64,000 nucleotides of DNA from Kitasatospora sp. NBC_00315 (GTDB lineage Bacteria; Actinomycetota; Actinomycetes; Streptomycetales; Streptomycetaceae), in contig NZ_CP108025.1 in NCBI RefSeq assembly GCF_041435095.1, forward strand, positions 1,364,001 through 1,428,000, given 5' to 3'. Made by a program: the position numbers and the translations under genes. How positions within the stretch are numbered: the first letter of the stretch is position 1; each line of letters begins with the position of its first letter. The notes under the pieces were generated by a model. That model saw only the letters and a list, made by a program, of their open reading frames with translations. It was not told the origin of the DNA and made no database searches. This document shows positions 42,148 through 51,063 of the stretch, one piece after another.

Positions 42148-43311
42148 TCACGGCCGGCCGCCGAGGGTGGCCGCGCCGAGCGCGGCGGTCAGCTGCCGGA
42201 GGTCCTCGTCGGAGGCCAATCCAGCGTGGTAGAGCCGCAGTTCACTCGACCCCGGCGGAGCTTGGGTCGCCGTCGGATCCCCGCCCGCACCCTCGACGAT
42301 GCCGAGGTTGGCCGCCAGTACCGCGCCCGCCGGCGCGACGGCGGCGGCCTCGGCGACGCGGGCGGCCGGGACGACCAGGCCGTCCACCAGCCCCGACAGG
42401 CGGGGCACGTCCACCCCGGGGTTGGATCCGCTGCGGTGCACGCCCGGGTCGGCGTGCAGCAGGATCCGGAAGCCGGGGGCGGACGCCGCCCGGACCGACT
42501 CGACGACGGCCCGCTGGAGGGCGAAAGCGGCCGCGACGCGGTGGGCGAGGGCGGCTCCGGCGAGGTCGGCGCCGAGCAGTTCCGCCGCCCGCGCCGGCTC
42601 GTCGCCGTCGCGGGGCTCGGGACCACCGCGCCACAGCGGCTCCAGAGCGGTCCGTACCGCGGCCCGCAGTGCGCCCGGATCGGCGCCGGCCGCCCGGTAC
42701 CCGCGCCCGCAGGCCGCGCAGAAGCAGAGCGACATCAGGTACTGCCCGACCGGGCCGAGCGGGACGCCGGCGATCTTGTCGTGGGCGTGCAGGTGCGCGA
42801 GTCCGTACCAGCCGCAGGCCTCCAGCTCCACGCCGCCCACCCCGGGCCGCACGGCGGCCTCCGCCGCCAGGTCCGCGCAGTACTCCACCACCTCCGCCTG
42901 CGCGACGCACGGCGCCCACGGGTAGTGCTCGCCGTAGGCGTTCTCCACGGTGATCCGCTCGTTCTCCTCGCCGAGACGGGAGTTGTGGGCGAGCACCACC
43001 CAGGAGTGCACCTCCAGACCGGCCGCGGCCAGTGCCGAACGCGCCGCGTCGAACGGATCCGCGCCCGGCACCCAGCTCTGTGTGTACGGCTGCAGTGCCC
43101 GGCCGCGCCACCGGCCCGGGTCGGGCGGGTAGTAGACGGCGGCGTGGCGGGCGGTGACGATCCGGGTGCGCGGGTGGCGCGGGGTGAGCGCGCGGGTGGA
43201 GTGGTAGGCACCGGCGAGGGTGATCTGCTGGACGCCGAGGCCGGCGAGCCGGGCCGGGGCGTCCCGGTCGCCGACGACGTCCCAGGGATAGAGGAAGGCG
43301 GAGCTGCGCAC
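42148..43311 (-). CDS. Uncharacterised TIM-barrel-like protein in the uronate island
   Basis: 387 aa; I do not recognise a named family. It has alternating strand/helix blocks consistent with a (beta/alpha)8 barrel: GLGVQQITLAGAYH, GLEVHSWVVLAHNSRLG, GVGGVELEACGWYGLAHLHAHD, then SLCFCAACGRGYRAAGADP (about 198-216), a cysteine-rich loop seen in several putative glycoside-hydrolase-like barrels, and GFRILLHADPGVHRSG. Acidic/His clusters (VENAYGEHYPWAP; ELEACGW; HADPG) could be catalytic. No signal peptide. The GTG start at 43311 has AAGGAG eight bases before. It follows kdgD by 176 bp on the same strand, so a role in uronide or aldarate processing is inferred, perhaps as a hydrolase or lactone-acting enzyme. 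Confidence 0.8.
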   Translation of the reverse strand: MRSSAFLYPWDVVGDRDAPARLAGLGVQQITLAGAYHSTRALTPRHPRTRIVTARHAAVYYPPDPGRWRGRALQPYTQSWVPGADPFDAARSALAAAGLEVHSWVVLAHNSRLGEENERITVENAYGEHYPWAPCVAQAEVVEYCADLAAEAAVRPGVGGVELEACGWYGLAHLHAHDKIAGVPLGPVGQYLMSLCFCAACGRGYRAAGADPGALRAAVRTALEPLWRGGPEPRDGDEPARAAELLGADLAGAALAHRVAAAFALQRAVVESVRAASAPGFRILLHADPGVHRSGSNPGVDVPRLSGLVDGLVVPAARVAEAAAVAPAGAVLAANLGIVEGAGGDPTATQAPPGSSELRLYHAGLASDEDLRQLTAALGAATLGGRP

Positions 43312-43374
43312 GGTCGGGTCTCCTTGCTCTGTCGGTCGTCGAGTGCCGTCGACGGCCCCGCGTGAGGACCGGAC

Positions 43375-43445
43375 GTCGGGTGAGGACGTGGCGTCGGGTG
43401 AGGACGTGGCGCAGCGGTCGTACGGGGCGCAGCGGTCGTACGGGG
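43375..43445. repeat. Two paired 18-bp tandem duplications
   Basis: GTCGGGTGAGGACGTGGC at 43375-43392 and 43393-43410; GCAGCGGTCGTACGGGG(C) at 43411-43428 and 43429-43445. They lie in the 176-bp gap between kdgD and the TIM-barrel gene. Confidence 0.9.
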
Positions 43446-43487
43446 TGGGCGCGCGGCGGGGAGCCGGCCGGCGACCGGAGCGTCCGG

Positions 43488-44417
43488 TCAGATCAGATCG
43501 CGTGCCCGCTCGATCAGGGCGGCGAGTTGGGCGATGTGCTCGTCGGTCGCCTCGGTGAGCGGCGAGCGGACGGTGCCGACGTCCAGACCGTCCATCCGGA
43601 CACCGGCCTTGACCAGCGAGACCGCGTAGCCCGCGCCCTGGTTGCGCAGTTCGACCAGCGGCCGGAAGAAGCCGTCCAGCAGCCGGTTGACGGTCTCGTC
43701 GTCGCCGCTGCCCAGCGCCTTGTGGAAGGCGAGCGCGAGGTCGGGGACGAAGCAGAAGGCCGCGGAGGAGTAGAGGGTGACGCCGATGCCCCGGTAGGCG
43801 AGAGCGGTGAGCTCGGCGGTCGGCAGGCCGTTGAAGTAGCGCAAGGGCAGCCCGGGGCGGGAGGTGCGCACGGCGCTGACGATGCGCTGCATCCGGTCCA
43901 GGTCGCCGACACCGTCCTTGAAGCCGATGATGTTGTCGACCGCGGCGAGCCGGACGACGGTCTCCGGGTCGAGCACCGCGTTGTCGCGCGCGTAGACGAT
44001 GACGTCCAGCGCGGTGGCCTCCGCGAGCGCGGTGTAGTGCCGCTCCAGGCCGGCCTGGGACGCGGTGACCAGATAGGGCGGCAACGCCAGGACCCCGTCG
44101 GCGCCGGCGCTTTCGGCGCGCCGGAGGAACTCGACGGCGAGCGCGGTGCCGTGGCCCGCCCCGGCCACCACCGGGACGGCGCCCGCCACCTCCTCGACGG
44201 CGGCGGCGACCACCCGCTCGTACTCCTCCAGGCCCAGCGCGTGGTACTCGCCGGTGCCGCAGGCGGCGAAGACGGCGGCCGCGCCGCGATCGAGGCGGGA
44301 CCTGATGTGGGCCCGGAACACGGCGGTGTCGACGCTGCCGTCGGCCGCGAAGGCGGTGACGGGGAAGAACAGGAGGCCGTCGAGGCGGTCGGCGAGGGGC
44401 TTGGCGTTCTCGGACAT
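43488..44417 (-). CDS. kdgD: 5-dehydro-4-deoxyglucarate dehydratase
   Basis: 309-aa DHDPS/NAL-superfamily lyase expected to dehydrate and decarboxylate 5-dehydro-4-deoxy-glucarate to 2-oxoglutarate semialdehyde. The opening LLFFPVTAFAADGSVD, then FAACGTGEYHALGLEEYERV (with the TGE-type substrate loop), IVYARDN with the catalytic Tyr region (about 145) and IGFKDGVGDL with the Schiff-base Lys (about 170) are present. YFNGLPTAEL and GVTLYSSAAFCFVP are typical of this dehydratase. Its product is the substrate of the aldehyde dehydrogenase in the island. ATG at 44417; its upstream region shares the divergent promoter area with udh. Confidence 0.9.
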   Translation of the reverse strand: MSENAKPLADRLDGLLFFPVTAFAADGSVDTAVFRAHIRSRLDRGAAAVFAACGTGEYHALGLEEYERVVAAAVEEVAGAVPVVAGAGHGTALAVEFLRRAESAGADGVLALPPYLVTASQAGLERHYTALAEATALDVIVYARDNAVLDPETVVRLAAVDNIIGFKDGVGDLDRMQRIVSAVRTSRPGLPLRYFNGLPTAELTALAYRGIGVTLYSSAAFCFVPDLALAFHKALGSGDDETVNRLLDGFFRPLVELRNQGAGYAVSLVKAGVRMDGLDVGTVRSPLTEATDEHIAQLAALIERARDLI

Positions 44418-44600
44418 GGCGGTCGCTCTCCGGGGTCAGGGTATCTGCGATGACAGCGTTTATACATCATTGTGACTCACATACACATCCATGAACAGCG
44501 AATCACGTCAGAGCCTCACCAATTCGGGAAGATGCGTGGGTCCACTGGGGTTGACGCTCCCCCTCGGGATATCTAAGCTGTTCAAGCATATGAACTCTGT
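44418..44600. promoter_or_regulatory. Divergent promoter with IclR operator 2 (GTTCA-n6-TGAAC at 44580-44595)
   Basis: An AT-rich stretch (TTTATACATCATTGTGACTC) precedes kdgD. On the plus strand a TTGACG -35-like hexamer (44551-44556) stands 17 bases from TAAGCT, and the 16-bp inverted repeat GTTCAAGCATATGAAC at 44580-44595 would overlap the transcription start. Its arms and total length match the palindrome at 40968, suggesting one repressor for both promoters. Confidence 0.6.
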
Positions 44601-44764
44601 CCATGGGCGTATCACGAGGGAGCGGCAGGCCCGCGCCCCGTCACGGCCCCCGGACCCACCACACATCGCTGTGCCGCGCCGCCGGCCCCACGACCGTGGA
44701 GCCGCCCCGAGAGAAGGCGAACCCACCCGTTCCTCCCGCCGGAAGGACCATCCTCCGGTCCCGG

Positions 44765-44792
44765 CCCGGCCCCGCGCGGCAGCGGGGCCGGG
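44765..44792. terminator. Hairpin in the long leader of udh, possible attenuator
   Basis: Perfect 11-bp stem CCCGGCCCCGC / GCGGGGCCGGG with a GCGGCA loop, about 160 bp before the udh start and after the predicted promoter. It could pause or end leader transcripts. Confidence 0.45.
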
Positions 44793-44950
44793 AGAGGTCC
44801 GCGACCGGCGCTTCGACGGGACACCACCGCACCTGGACTCCGTACCCGACGCGAGCGACGAGCATGGAGTGGTGCGCCTGCTCACCCGGCCCCGCTCGGC
44901 GACGACCTCGATTCCGACCACATCAAGTCCCACACCGTCAGGACGTACTG

Positions 44951-45742
44951 ATGCCCCGGACCATCCTGCTGACCGGCGCGGCCGGCGGCGTCGGCACGCT
45001 GCTGCGCGAGCTGCTCCCCGGCCACGGCTACCGGCTTCGCCCGGCCGACCTGCACCCGATCGACGGTGCCGAGGACGCGGTCGTCTTCGACCTGCGGGAC
45101 GCGGCGGCCGTCCGCGCGGCCGTGCGGGGGGTGGACGCCGTGGTCCACCTCGGCGGCATCTCCGTGGAGGACTCCTTCGCGAACATCCTCGGCAGCAACA
45201 TCGAGGGCCTGCACCATCTGTACGAGGCGGTCCGCCTGGAGGGCGTGCGGCGGGTCGTCTTCGCCAGCAGCAACCACGCCGTGGGCTTCACCCCGCTGAC
45301 CGGCGGGGGGCTGATCGGCAGTGACGTGCCGCCCCGCCCGGACACGTTCTACGGCCTGTCCAAGGTGTTCGGCGAGGGACTGGCCTCGTTGTACGCGGAC
45401 AAGTACGGCGTGGAGACGGTCTCGATCCGGATCGGCTCCTGCGTCGCCCGGCCGTGCTCGCCGCGGATGCTCGCGACCTGGCTCAGCCCCGCCGACTGCG
45501 CCCGGCTGGTGCACGCGGGGCTCAGCGCACCCGGCGTGGGCCACACCGTGGTCAACGGCATCAGCGCCAACACCCGTGCCTGGTGGGATCTCTCCTCGGC
45601 CCGGGCACTCGGGTACGAACCGCAGGACGACGCCGAGGTGTATGCCGCGGAGATCATCGCCGAGCACGGTGAGCTGGATCCCGACAGCCCGGAGGCCCGG
45701 CTGCTAGGCGGCTGCTTCACCACCGTCGAACCGCCGCTCTGA
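44951..45742 (+). CDS. udh: Uronate dehydrogenase (NAD-dependent epimerase/dehydratase family)
   Basis: 263-aa SDR-fold enzyme expected to oxidise glucuronate/galacturonate to the aldarolactone with NAD+. Rossmann loop TGAAGGVGTLL (residues 7-17), DLRDAAAVRAAVRGVDAVVHLGG, the uronate-dehydrogenase-like block VVFASSNHAVGFTPL (about 97-111), and the Tyr-Lys pair in FYGLSKVFGEGLA (Tyr about 135, Lys about 139). CFTTVEPPL at the end is unremarkable. The ATG at 44951 starts exactly at the fold; the Shine-Dalgarno (AGGA) is weak, and a leader of about 360 bp precedes it. Divergent from kdgD; feeds the same pathway. Confidence 0.9.
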   Translation: MPRTILLTGAAGGVGTLLRELLPGHGYRLRPADLHPIDGAEDAVVFDLRDAAAVRAAVRGVDAVVHLGGISVEDSFANILGSNIEGLHHLYEAVRLEGVRRVVFASSNHAVGFTPLTGGGLIGSDVPPRPDTFYGLSKVFGEGLASLYADKYGVETVSIRIGSCVARPCSPRMLATWLSPADCARLVHAGLSAPGVGHTVVNGISANTRAWWDLSSARALGYEPQDDAEVYAAEIIAEHGELDPDSPEARLLGGCFTTVEPPL

Positions 45743-45745
45743 ACT

Positions 45746-45801
45746 CGGCCGGGGCGAGTCCGCGGCCGGCCCTGGTCCGGACGGCGGACTCGCCCCGGCC
45801 G
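45746..45801. terminator. Very strong hairpin between udh and hpnO
   Basis: Perfect 18-bp inverted repeat starting CGGCCGGGGCGAGTCCGC (45746-45763; partner 45784-45801) with a 20-base loop. It separates the convergent udh and hopanoid operons and should end both transcripts. Confidence 0.9.
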
Positions 45802-45876
45802 GACACCGTCCTCGACGCCCCCGAATGCTCCCCCGAGCCCCCCGGGGGAGGGAACGCCGCCCTCCCCCGGCGGGGC

Positions 45877-47316
45877 TCAGCGGCTGCCGACCGCCTGCTT
45901 GACCAGCGTCCGGCCGAAGTCCCACATCAGACCGCTGCCCCGGTGGGCGTCGTCCATCACGTCGGTGAAGGCGTCGACGAAGCGGTCCACGTCCCACTCG
46001 GTGATGGTCAGCGGCGGGATCAGCTTGATCACCTCCAGGTGGTCGCCGGAGACCTGGGTGAGGATCCGGTGCCGTTGCAGCAGCGGCACCACGACCATCT
46101 GGGCGAACAGGCCCTTGCGGGCGGCCTGCAGCGCCGTCCAGCCGGTGCGCAGTTTCAGCGAGCGGGGCCGGCCGAACTCGATGCCGATCATCAGGCCCCG
46201 CCCCCGGACCTCGGCGAGCAGTTCGTACCTGTCGGTCAGCGCGGCCAGCCGCTCCCGGAGCAGGTCGCCGATCCGGCGGGCGTTCTCGACCACCCGCTCC
46301 TCGCGCATCACGTGCAGGGTGGCGAGCCCCGCCGCCATCGCCTGGGCGTTGGATCCGAAGCTCGCCGAGTGCACCAGCACCCGGTCCATCGAGGAGTACA
46401 CCTTCTCGAAGATCCACCCCTTGCCGAGTGTCGCGCCGATCGGCACGTAGCCGCCGGAGAGCGCCTTGGCCGCGCAGAGCAGGTCGGGCAGCACGCCCTC
46501 CTCGTGCTGGTAGGCGAAGAAGTCGCCGGTGCGGCCGACGCCCGTCTGCACCTCGTCGCAGATCAGCAGCGCCTTGTGCTCGTGCAGCAGCTCCTGGGCC
46601 GCGCGCAGCCAGCCGGGCGGCGGCGCAAGCACGCCCTTGCCCTGGATCGGCTCCACGATCAGCGCCGCGACGTCGCCCTTCCGCAGCTCGCGGGCCAGCG
46701 CGCCGAGGTCGCCGAGCGGAATCGCGGTGTCCGGCAGCAGCGGGTCGAAGCCCTTGCGGAACCCGCTCTCGCCGTTGACCGAGAGGGAGCCGGCCGTGAG
46801 CCCGTGGAACGCGTGGTCGCAGTACAGGACGCGGCGCCGGCCGGTGGCGTACCGGGCGAACTTGAGCGCCGTCTCGACGGCCTCGGTGCCGCTGTTGCCG
46901 AAGAACACCCGGTCCAGGCCGGGCGTGTGGGAGAGCAGCTGCTCGGCCAGCAGGCCGGGCAGCGGGGCGCAGTCGAAACGGGTGAGATCCGGCAGGTCGA
47001 GATCCATCACCTGCTGGACGGCGGCCCGCACCACCGGGTGGTGGCGGCCGAGCGCGAAGACGCCGAAGCCGGCCAGCATGTCGAGGTACTCGTTGCCCTC
47101 GGCGTCGTAGAAGTAGGGCCCCTCGGCGCGCTCGTAGGACTTGTCGAAGCCGATGGTGTGCAGCATCCGCGGCAGTTGCGGGTTCAGGTGGCGGCTGTGC
47201 AGCTCGTAGCGCTCGGCTCCGCGCTCGGCGAGCAGGGCGGCGAGGTCGAGGCCCGGTGCGGTACCGGCGCGGGGTGCGCCCGGGAGGTCGGATCCGTAGC
47301 TGGGGTCAGCCGGCAT
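45877..47316 (-). CDS. hpnO: Hopanoid class III aminotransferase HpnO
   Basis: 479-aa PLP enzyme predicted to convert the formyl/ribosyl hopane side chain to aminobacteriohopanetriol. Family blocks: [18 protein letters not shown] (about 140-157), [33 protein letters not shown] (about 245-262, with the cofactor Asp), and the Schiff-base Lys in [16 protein letters not shown] (about 284). The C-terminus has [21 protein letters not shown]. It is the last gene of the operon and overlaps dxs by 11 bp. The hopanoid role rests on the neighbouring hpnG/hpnH and shc. Confidence 0.9.
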   Translation of the reverse strand: MPADPSYGSDLPGAPRAGTAPGLDLAALLAERGAERYELHSRHLNPQLPRMLHTIGFDKSYERAEGPYFYDAEGNEYLDMLAGFGVFALGRHHPVVRAAVQQVMDLDLPDLTRFDCAPLPGLLAEQLLSHTPGLDRVFFGNSGTEAVETALKFARYATGRRRVLYCDHAFHGLTAGSLSVNGESGFRKGFDPLLPDTAIPLGDLGALARELRKGDVAALIVEPIQGKGVLAPPPGWLRAAQELLHEHKALLICDEVQTGVGRTGDFFAYQHEEGVLPDLLCAAKALSGGYVPIGATLGKGWIFEKVYSSMDRVLVHSASFGSNAQAMAAGLATLHVMREERVVENARRIGDLLRERLAALTDRYELLAEVRGRGLMIGIEFGRPRSLKLRTGWTALQAARKGLFAQMVVVPLLQRHRILTQVSGDHLEVIKLIPPLTITEWDVDRFVDAFTDVMDDAHRGSGLMWDFGRTLVKQAVGSR

Positions 47317-49216
47317 GGCGCTGGTTCGCTCCTCGGGTCGGCAGCAGGTGCTTGGCGATCGCTGCGGTCTGGGCGGCCACCCCGGTACCGGTGAGGCCGA
47401 TCTCCTCCAGGATCTCGCCGCGCGAGGCGTGCGCGAGGAACTCCTGCGGAATACCGAGGACCCGCAGCGGGGTGTCCACCCCGGCGTCCCGCAGGGCCTG
47501 GGCGACGGCGGCGCCGACGCCGCCGGCCCGGCCGTTGTCCTCGACCGTGACCACCAGCCGGTGGGCGGCGGCGAGGACGGGAAGGGCGGGGTCGACGGGC
47601 TTGACCCAGCGGGGGTCGACGACGGTGGCGGTGAACCCCTCGGCCACCAGCAGGGCCGCGGCGTCCAGGCAGGCGGGGGCGGTGGTGCCGACCGCCACCA
47701 GCAGGATCTCCGGCGCCGCCCCGGTGCGCTGAAGGACGTCGACGCCGCCGATCCGCTCCACGGCGGGGATCGCCGGCCCGGTGTCGGCCTTCGGGAAGCG
47801 CACCACCGTGGGCGCGTCCGCGACGTCCAGGGCCTCGCGCAGCTGGGCGCGGAGCTGGTCGGCGTCGCGCGGGGCGGCCAGTCGCAGGCCCGGGACGACC
47901 TGCAGGACCGACATGTCCCACATGCCGTTGTGCGAGGCGCCGTCGGTGCCGGTGACGCCGGCCCGGTCGAGCACGAAGGTGACCCCGAGGCGGTGCAGCG
48001 CGACGTCCATCAGGACCTGGTCGAAGGCCCGGTTGAGGAAGGTCGCGTAGACCGCGACGACCGGGTGCATACCGCCGGTGGCCAGCCCCGCCGCGCTGGT
48101 GACGGCGTGCTGCTCGGCGATGCCCACGTCGAAGGTCCGCTCGGGGTACGCCTGGGCGAACTTCGCCAGCCCGACCGGCTGCAGCATCGCGGCGGTGATC
48201 GCCACGACGTCCGGCCGCTCGGCGCCCACGGCGAGCATCTCGGCGCCGAAGACCGACGTCCAGGAGACGCCGGAACTGGGCGAGATGGGCAGGCAGGTGT
48301 ACGGGTCGATCGGGCCCACCGCGTGGAAGCGGTCGGCCTCGTCCTGCTCGGCGGGCCGGTAGCCGCGGCCCTTGACGGTCAGGCAGTGCACGATGACCGG
48401 GCCGCCGAAGCCGCCGGCCTGCCGGAGCGCCTGCTCGACGGCGCCGGTGTCGTGGCCGTCGATCGGGCCGAGGTACTTCAGGCCGAGATCCTCGAACATG
48501 CCCTGCGGGGCGAAGGCGTCCTTGAAGCCCTTCTTGGCGCCGTGCAGCGCGTCGAAGATCGGCTGGCCCACCAGCGGGGTGCGCTGCAGCGCGCCCTTGC
48601 CGAGCGCCAGGAACCGCTCGTAGCCCCGGGTGGTGCGCAGGGTCGCGAGATGGTGCGCGAGGCCGCCGATCGTCCTCGCGTAGGAGCGCTCGTTGTCGTT
48701 GACGACGATGACCAGCGGACGGTCCTGTGCCTCGGCGATGTTGTTGAGCGCCTCCCAGGCGAGGCCGCCGGTGAGCGCGCCGTCGCCGATCACGGCGACC
48801 GTCCGCCGGTCGTGCTGGCCGAGCAGCTGGGCGGCCTTGGCCAGCCCGTCGGCGTACGCGAGCGCGGTGGACGCGTGCGAGTTCTCCACCAGGTCGTGCT
48901 CGGACTCGGCCCGGGACGGGTACCCGGAGAGGCCGCCCCTGGATCTGAGCCGACTGAAGTCCTGCCGGCCGGTGAGCAGCTTGTGGACGTAGCTCTGGTG
49001 GCCGGTGTCCCAGACGATCCGGTCGTACGGGGAGTCGAAGACCCGGTGCAGCGCGATGGTCAGCTCGACCACGCCGAGGTTCGGACCGAGGTGGCCGCCC
49101 GTCCGGGTGACCGCGCCGATCAGGAACTCGCGGATCTCCTCGGCGAGTACGGGGAGATCGGCGGCCGGTAGGAGTTTGAGGTCGGCCGGCCCCTTGATGG
49201 TGGACAGCAGTGACAT
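47306..49216 (-). CDS. dxs: 1-deoxy-D-xylulose-5-phosphate synthase, hopanoid-operon copy
   Basis: 636-aa thiamine-diphosphate enzyme making DXP from pyruvate and glyceraldehyde-3-phosphate, first step of the MEP isoprenoid pathway. [15 protein letters not shown] (about 70-84), the ThDP motif [16 protein letters not shown] (about 147-162), [12 protein letters not shown] and the transketolase C-domain ([18 protein letters not shown], about 369-386) are intact. Its place inside the hopanoid operon indicates that precursor supply is boosted with hopanoid production; a second, housekeeping copy is probable elsewhere. ATG at 49216; 75 bp after hpnH. Confidence 0.93.
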   Translation of the reverse strand: MSLLSTIKGPADLKLLPAADLPVLAEEIREFLIGAVTRTGGHLGPNLGVVELTIALHRVFDSPYDRIVWDTGHQSYVHKLLTGRQDFSRLRSRGGLSGYPSRAESEHDLVENSHASTALAYADGLAKAAQLLGQHDRRTVAVIGDGALTGGLAWEALNNIAEAQDRPLVIVVNDNERSYARTIGGLAHHLATLRTTRGYERFLALGKGALQRTPLVGQPIFDALHGAKKGFKDAFAPQGMFEDLGLKYLGPIDGHDTGAVEQALRQAGGFGGPVIVHCLTVKGRGYRPAEQDEADRFHAVGPIDPYTCLPISPSSGVSWTSVFGAEMLAVGAERPDVVAITAAMLQPVGLAKFAQAYPERTFDVGIAEQHAVTSAAGLATGGMHPVVAVYATFLNRAFDQVLMDVALHRLGVTFVLDRAGVTGTDGASHNGMWDMSVLQVVPGLRLAAPRDADQLRAQLREALDVADAPTVVRFPKADTGPAIPAVERIGGVDVLQRTGAAPEILLVAVGTTAPACLDAAALLVAEGFTATVVDPRWVKPVDPALPVLAAAHRLVVTVEDNGRAGGVGAAVAQALRDAGVDTPLRVLGIPQEFLAHASRGEILEEIGLTGTGVAAQTAAIAKHLLPTRGANQRHAG

Positions 49217-49291
49217 GGTTTCACCTCATGACTGGGCTGACCGACGGGGTGCGGCGGCCCGGCACGGGTGGCCCGTGCCGGGCCGGCGGAG

Positions 49292-50320
49292 TCAGTGCGA
49301 GCGGTTGGCGGCGATGGTCTCCCGCGCCGCCCGGATCGACTCCTTGAGCGAACCCATGGTGGCGAGCACGGCCGTCGGCTCGTACCCGCAGTGCGCCATG
49401 CAGTTCTCGCAGCGCGGATCGCGGCCGCGGCCGTACTTGGACCAGTCGGTCTTCTCGATGAGCTCACGGTAGGTGGGGACGTAGCCGTCGGACATCAGGT
49501 AGCAGGGGCGCTGCCAGCCGAACAGCGAGTAGTTGGGGATCCCCCAGGCGGTGCACTCGAAGTCCACCTTGCCCTCCAGGAAGTCCAGGAAGAGCGGGCT
49601 GTGGTTGAGGCGCCAGCGGCGGCGGTTGCCGCCCGCGAAGGTCTTCCGGAACAGCTCCCTGGTCTGCTCGACACCGAGGAAGTGCTCCTGGTCCGGGGCC
49701 TTCTCGTAGGCGAAGGCCGGGGAGATCATCATCTCGTCGACCTGGAGGTCGTCGTTGAGGTAGTCGAGCACCTCGATGATGGTCTGCGGGGTGTCGGTGT
49801 TGAAGAAGGTGCTGTTGGTGGTGACCCGGAAGCCCCGCCGCTTGGCCTCCTTGATCGCCTCCACCGCCTCGTCGAAGGTGCCGTCCTTGGCCACCGAGGC
49901 GTCGTGCCGCTCGCGCAGCCCGTCGATGTGCACCGTGAAGGTGAAGTACGGCGAGGGCTTGAACTTGTCCATCTTCTTGCGCATCAGCAGCGCGTTGGTG
50001 CAGAGGAAGACGTACTTGCGCCGCTCCACCAGCTGCCGGACGATCTCGTCGATCTGCGGGTGCATCAGTGGCTCGCCACCCGCGATCGAGACCATCGGCG
50101 CGCCCGACTCCAGCACGGCGCCGACCGCCTGGGCGACCGGCATCCGCTGCTTCAGCACCCCCGCCGGGTGCTGGATCTTCCCGCATCCCTCACAGGCGAG
50201 GTTGCAGGCGAACAGCGGCTCCAGCTCGACGATCAGCGGGAACTTCTCGCGCCGCTTGAGCAGCTTCTGCTGCATGAGGTAGGTACTGACCCGTACGGTC
50301 TGGCGCAGCGGCATGGCCAT
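49292..50320 (-). CDS. hpnH: Adenosyl-hopene transferase HpnH (radical SAM)
   Basis: 342-aa radical-SAM enzyme that adds a 5'-deoxyadenosyl group to diploptene (hopene), giving adenosylhopane. The [4Fe-4S] motif CNLACEGCG (CxxxCxxC, about residues 39-47) is followed by SIAGGEPLMHP and a C-terminal cysteine region RCENCMAHCGYEP (about 305-317). The opening MPLRQTVRVSTYLMQQKL is typical of HpnH. Two ATG codons stand at 50320 and 50314; either may be used. It follows hpnG by 2 bp. Confidence 0.95.
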   Translation of the reverse strand: MAMPLRQTVRVSTYLMQQKLLKRREKFPLIVELEPLFACNLACEGCGKIQHPAGVLKQRMPVAQAVGAVLESGAPMVSIAGGEPLMHPQIDEIVRQLVERRKYVFLCTNALLMRKKMDKFKPSPYFTFTVHIDGLRERHDASVAKDGTFDEAVEAIKEAKRRGFRVTTNSTFFNTDTPQTIIEVLDYLNDDLQVDEMMISPAFAYEKAPDQEHFLGVEQTRELFRKTFAGGNRRRWRLNHSPLFLDFLEGKVDFECTAWGIPNYSLFGWQRPCYLMSDGYVPTYRELIEKTDWSKYGRGRDPRCENCMAHCGYEPTAVLATMGSLKESIRAARETIAANRSH

Positions 50321-50322
50321 GG

Positions 50323-51063
50323 CTAGCTCGCCTCCTGGGGGAGCGTCGAGGATGTCGGGTGGGGGTGGACGAGGGGCGGGGCGAGGGCTCGCCCGGTGGC
50401 TGCCGGGACCGTCTGCCGGTGCCAGGCGACCAGCGCGGGCACGGTCGCGCGCAGCGTCCGCCAGGCGCGCAGCCCGGCGGGCAGGGTGACCGGGCGGAGC
50501 AGCTCGTGCTCGGGGGTGTCGACGACCACCCGCAGGACGGCCGCGGGCAGGATGCCGCGGGCCGGTGTGCCGTCGGCCGTCGCGGGCGGGGCGGGGCGAA
50601 GCTCCTGGAGCAGGGCGAGGACGCCGGCCGCCTCCATGTCGACGGCGAGGGCGCCCTGGGCGTGCAGCGCCGTACGCTCCAGGCCGCGGACGACGTGGTC
50701 GGCGGTGTGGTGCACACCGGTGTGGACGGTCAGGCCCCGGGCCTGCAGGGCCTCGGTCAGAGTCGGGCCGGAATCGATTGCGAAGAAGTTGCCTTCGGCA
50801 TCGCGCACCCCGTTCGCAACGATGACGTCACCCGGGCTTATTCCCGGTGCCACCGCCGCGCCGAAACCGGCCACCACCAGGGCGCCGTAGCCGCCGGGGG
50901 CCGCCGTGAGCAGCCCTCGGACGGCGAGCGCGGCGCGGCGCCGCCCCATGCCGGTGCGCACCAGCACCGGCGGGCCGCCCGCCGAGCCCGTCCAGTCGCC
51001 GCCGCGCAGCGCCCAGACCTCGGGGCCGAGCGCGCAGAGCACCAGGAGCGGGGCGGTGGTCAT
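50323..51063 (-). CDS. hpnG: HpnG, adenosylhopane nucleosidase (phosphorylase fold)
   Basis: 246-aa protein of the purine-nucleoside-phosphorylase/MTA-nucleosidase fold, which removes adenine from adenosylhopane to give a ribosylhopane. The opening APLLVLCALGPEVWALR, VVAGFGAAVAPGISPGDVIVA (about 70-90) and ALAVDMEAAGVLALLQE (about 150, the nucleosidase Met-Glu block) support this. ATG overlaps the shc stop as ATGA (51060-51063), indicating coupled translation. The short Pro/His tail is unremarkable. Confidence 0.9.
   Translation of the reverse strand: MTTAPLLVLCALGPEVWALRGGDWTGSAGGPPVLVRTGMGRRRAALAVRGLLTAAPGGYGALVVAGFGAAVAPGISPGDVIVANGVRDAEGNFFAIDSGPTLTEALQARGLTVHTGVHHTADHVVRGLERTALHAQGALAVDMEAAGVLALLQELRPAPPATADGTPARGILPAAVLRVVVDTPEHELLRPVTLPAGLRAWRTLRATVPALVAWHRQTVPAATGRALAPPLVHPHPTSSTLPQEAS

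Noticed and set aside
43375..43445. Possible CRISPR-like array from paired 18-bp repeats
   Set aside because: Units are directly adjacent with no spacers and only two copies each; simple tandem duplications.
44603..44950. N-terminal extension of uronate dehydrogenase from an ATG at 44603
   Set aside because: The added residues are Pro/Arg-rich with no fold; the Rossmann motif begins at the ATG of 44951.
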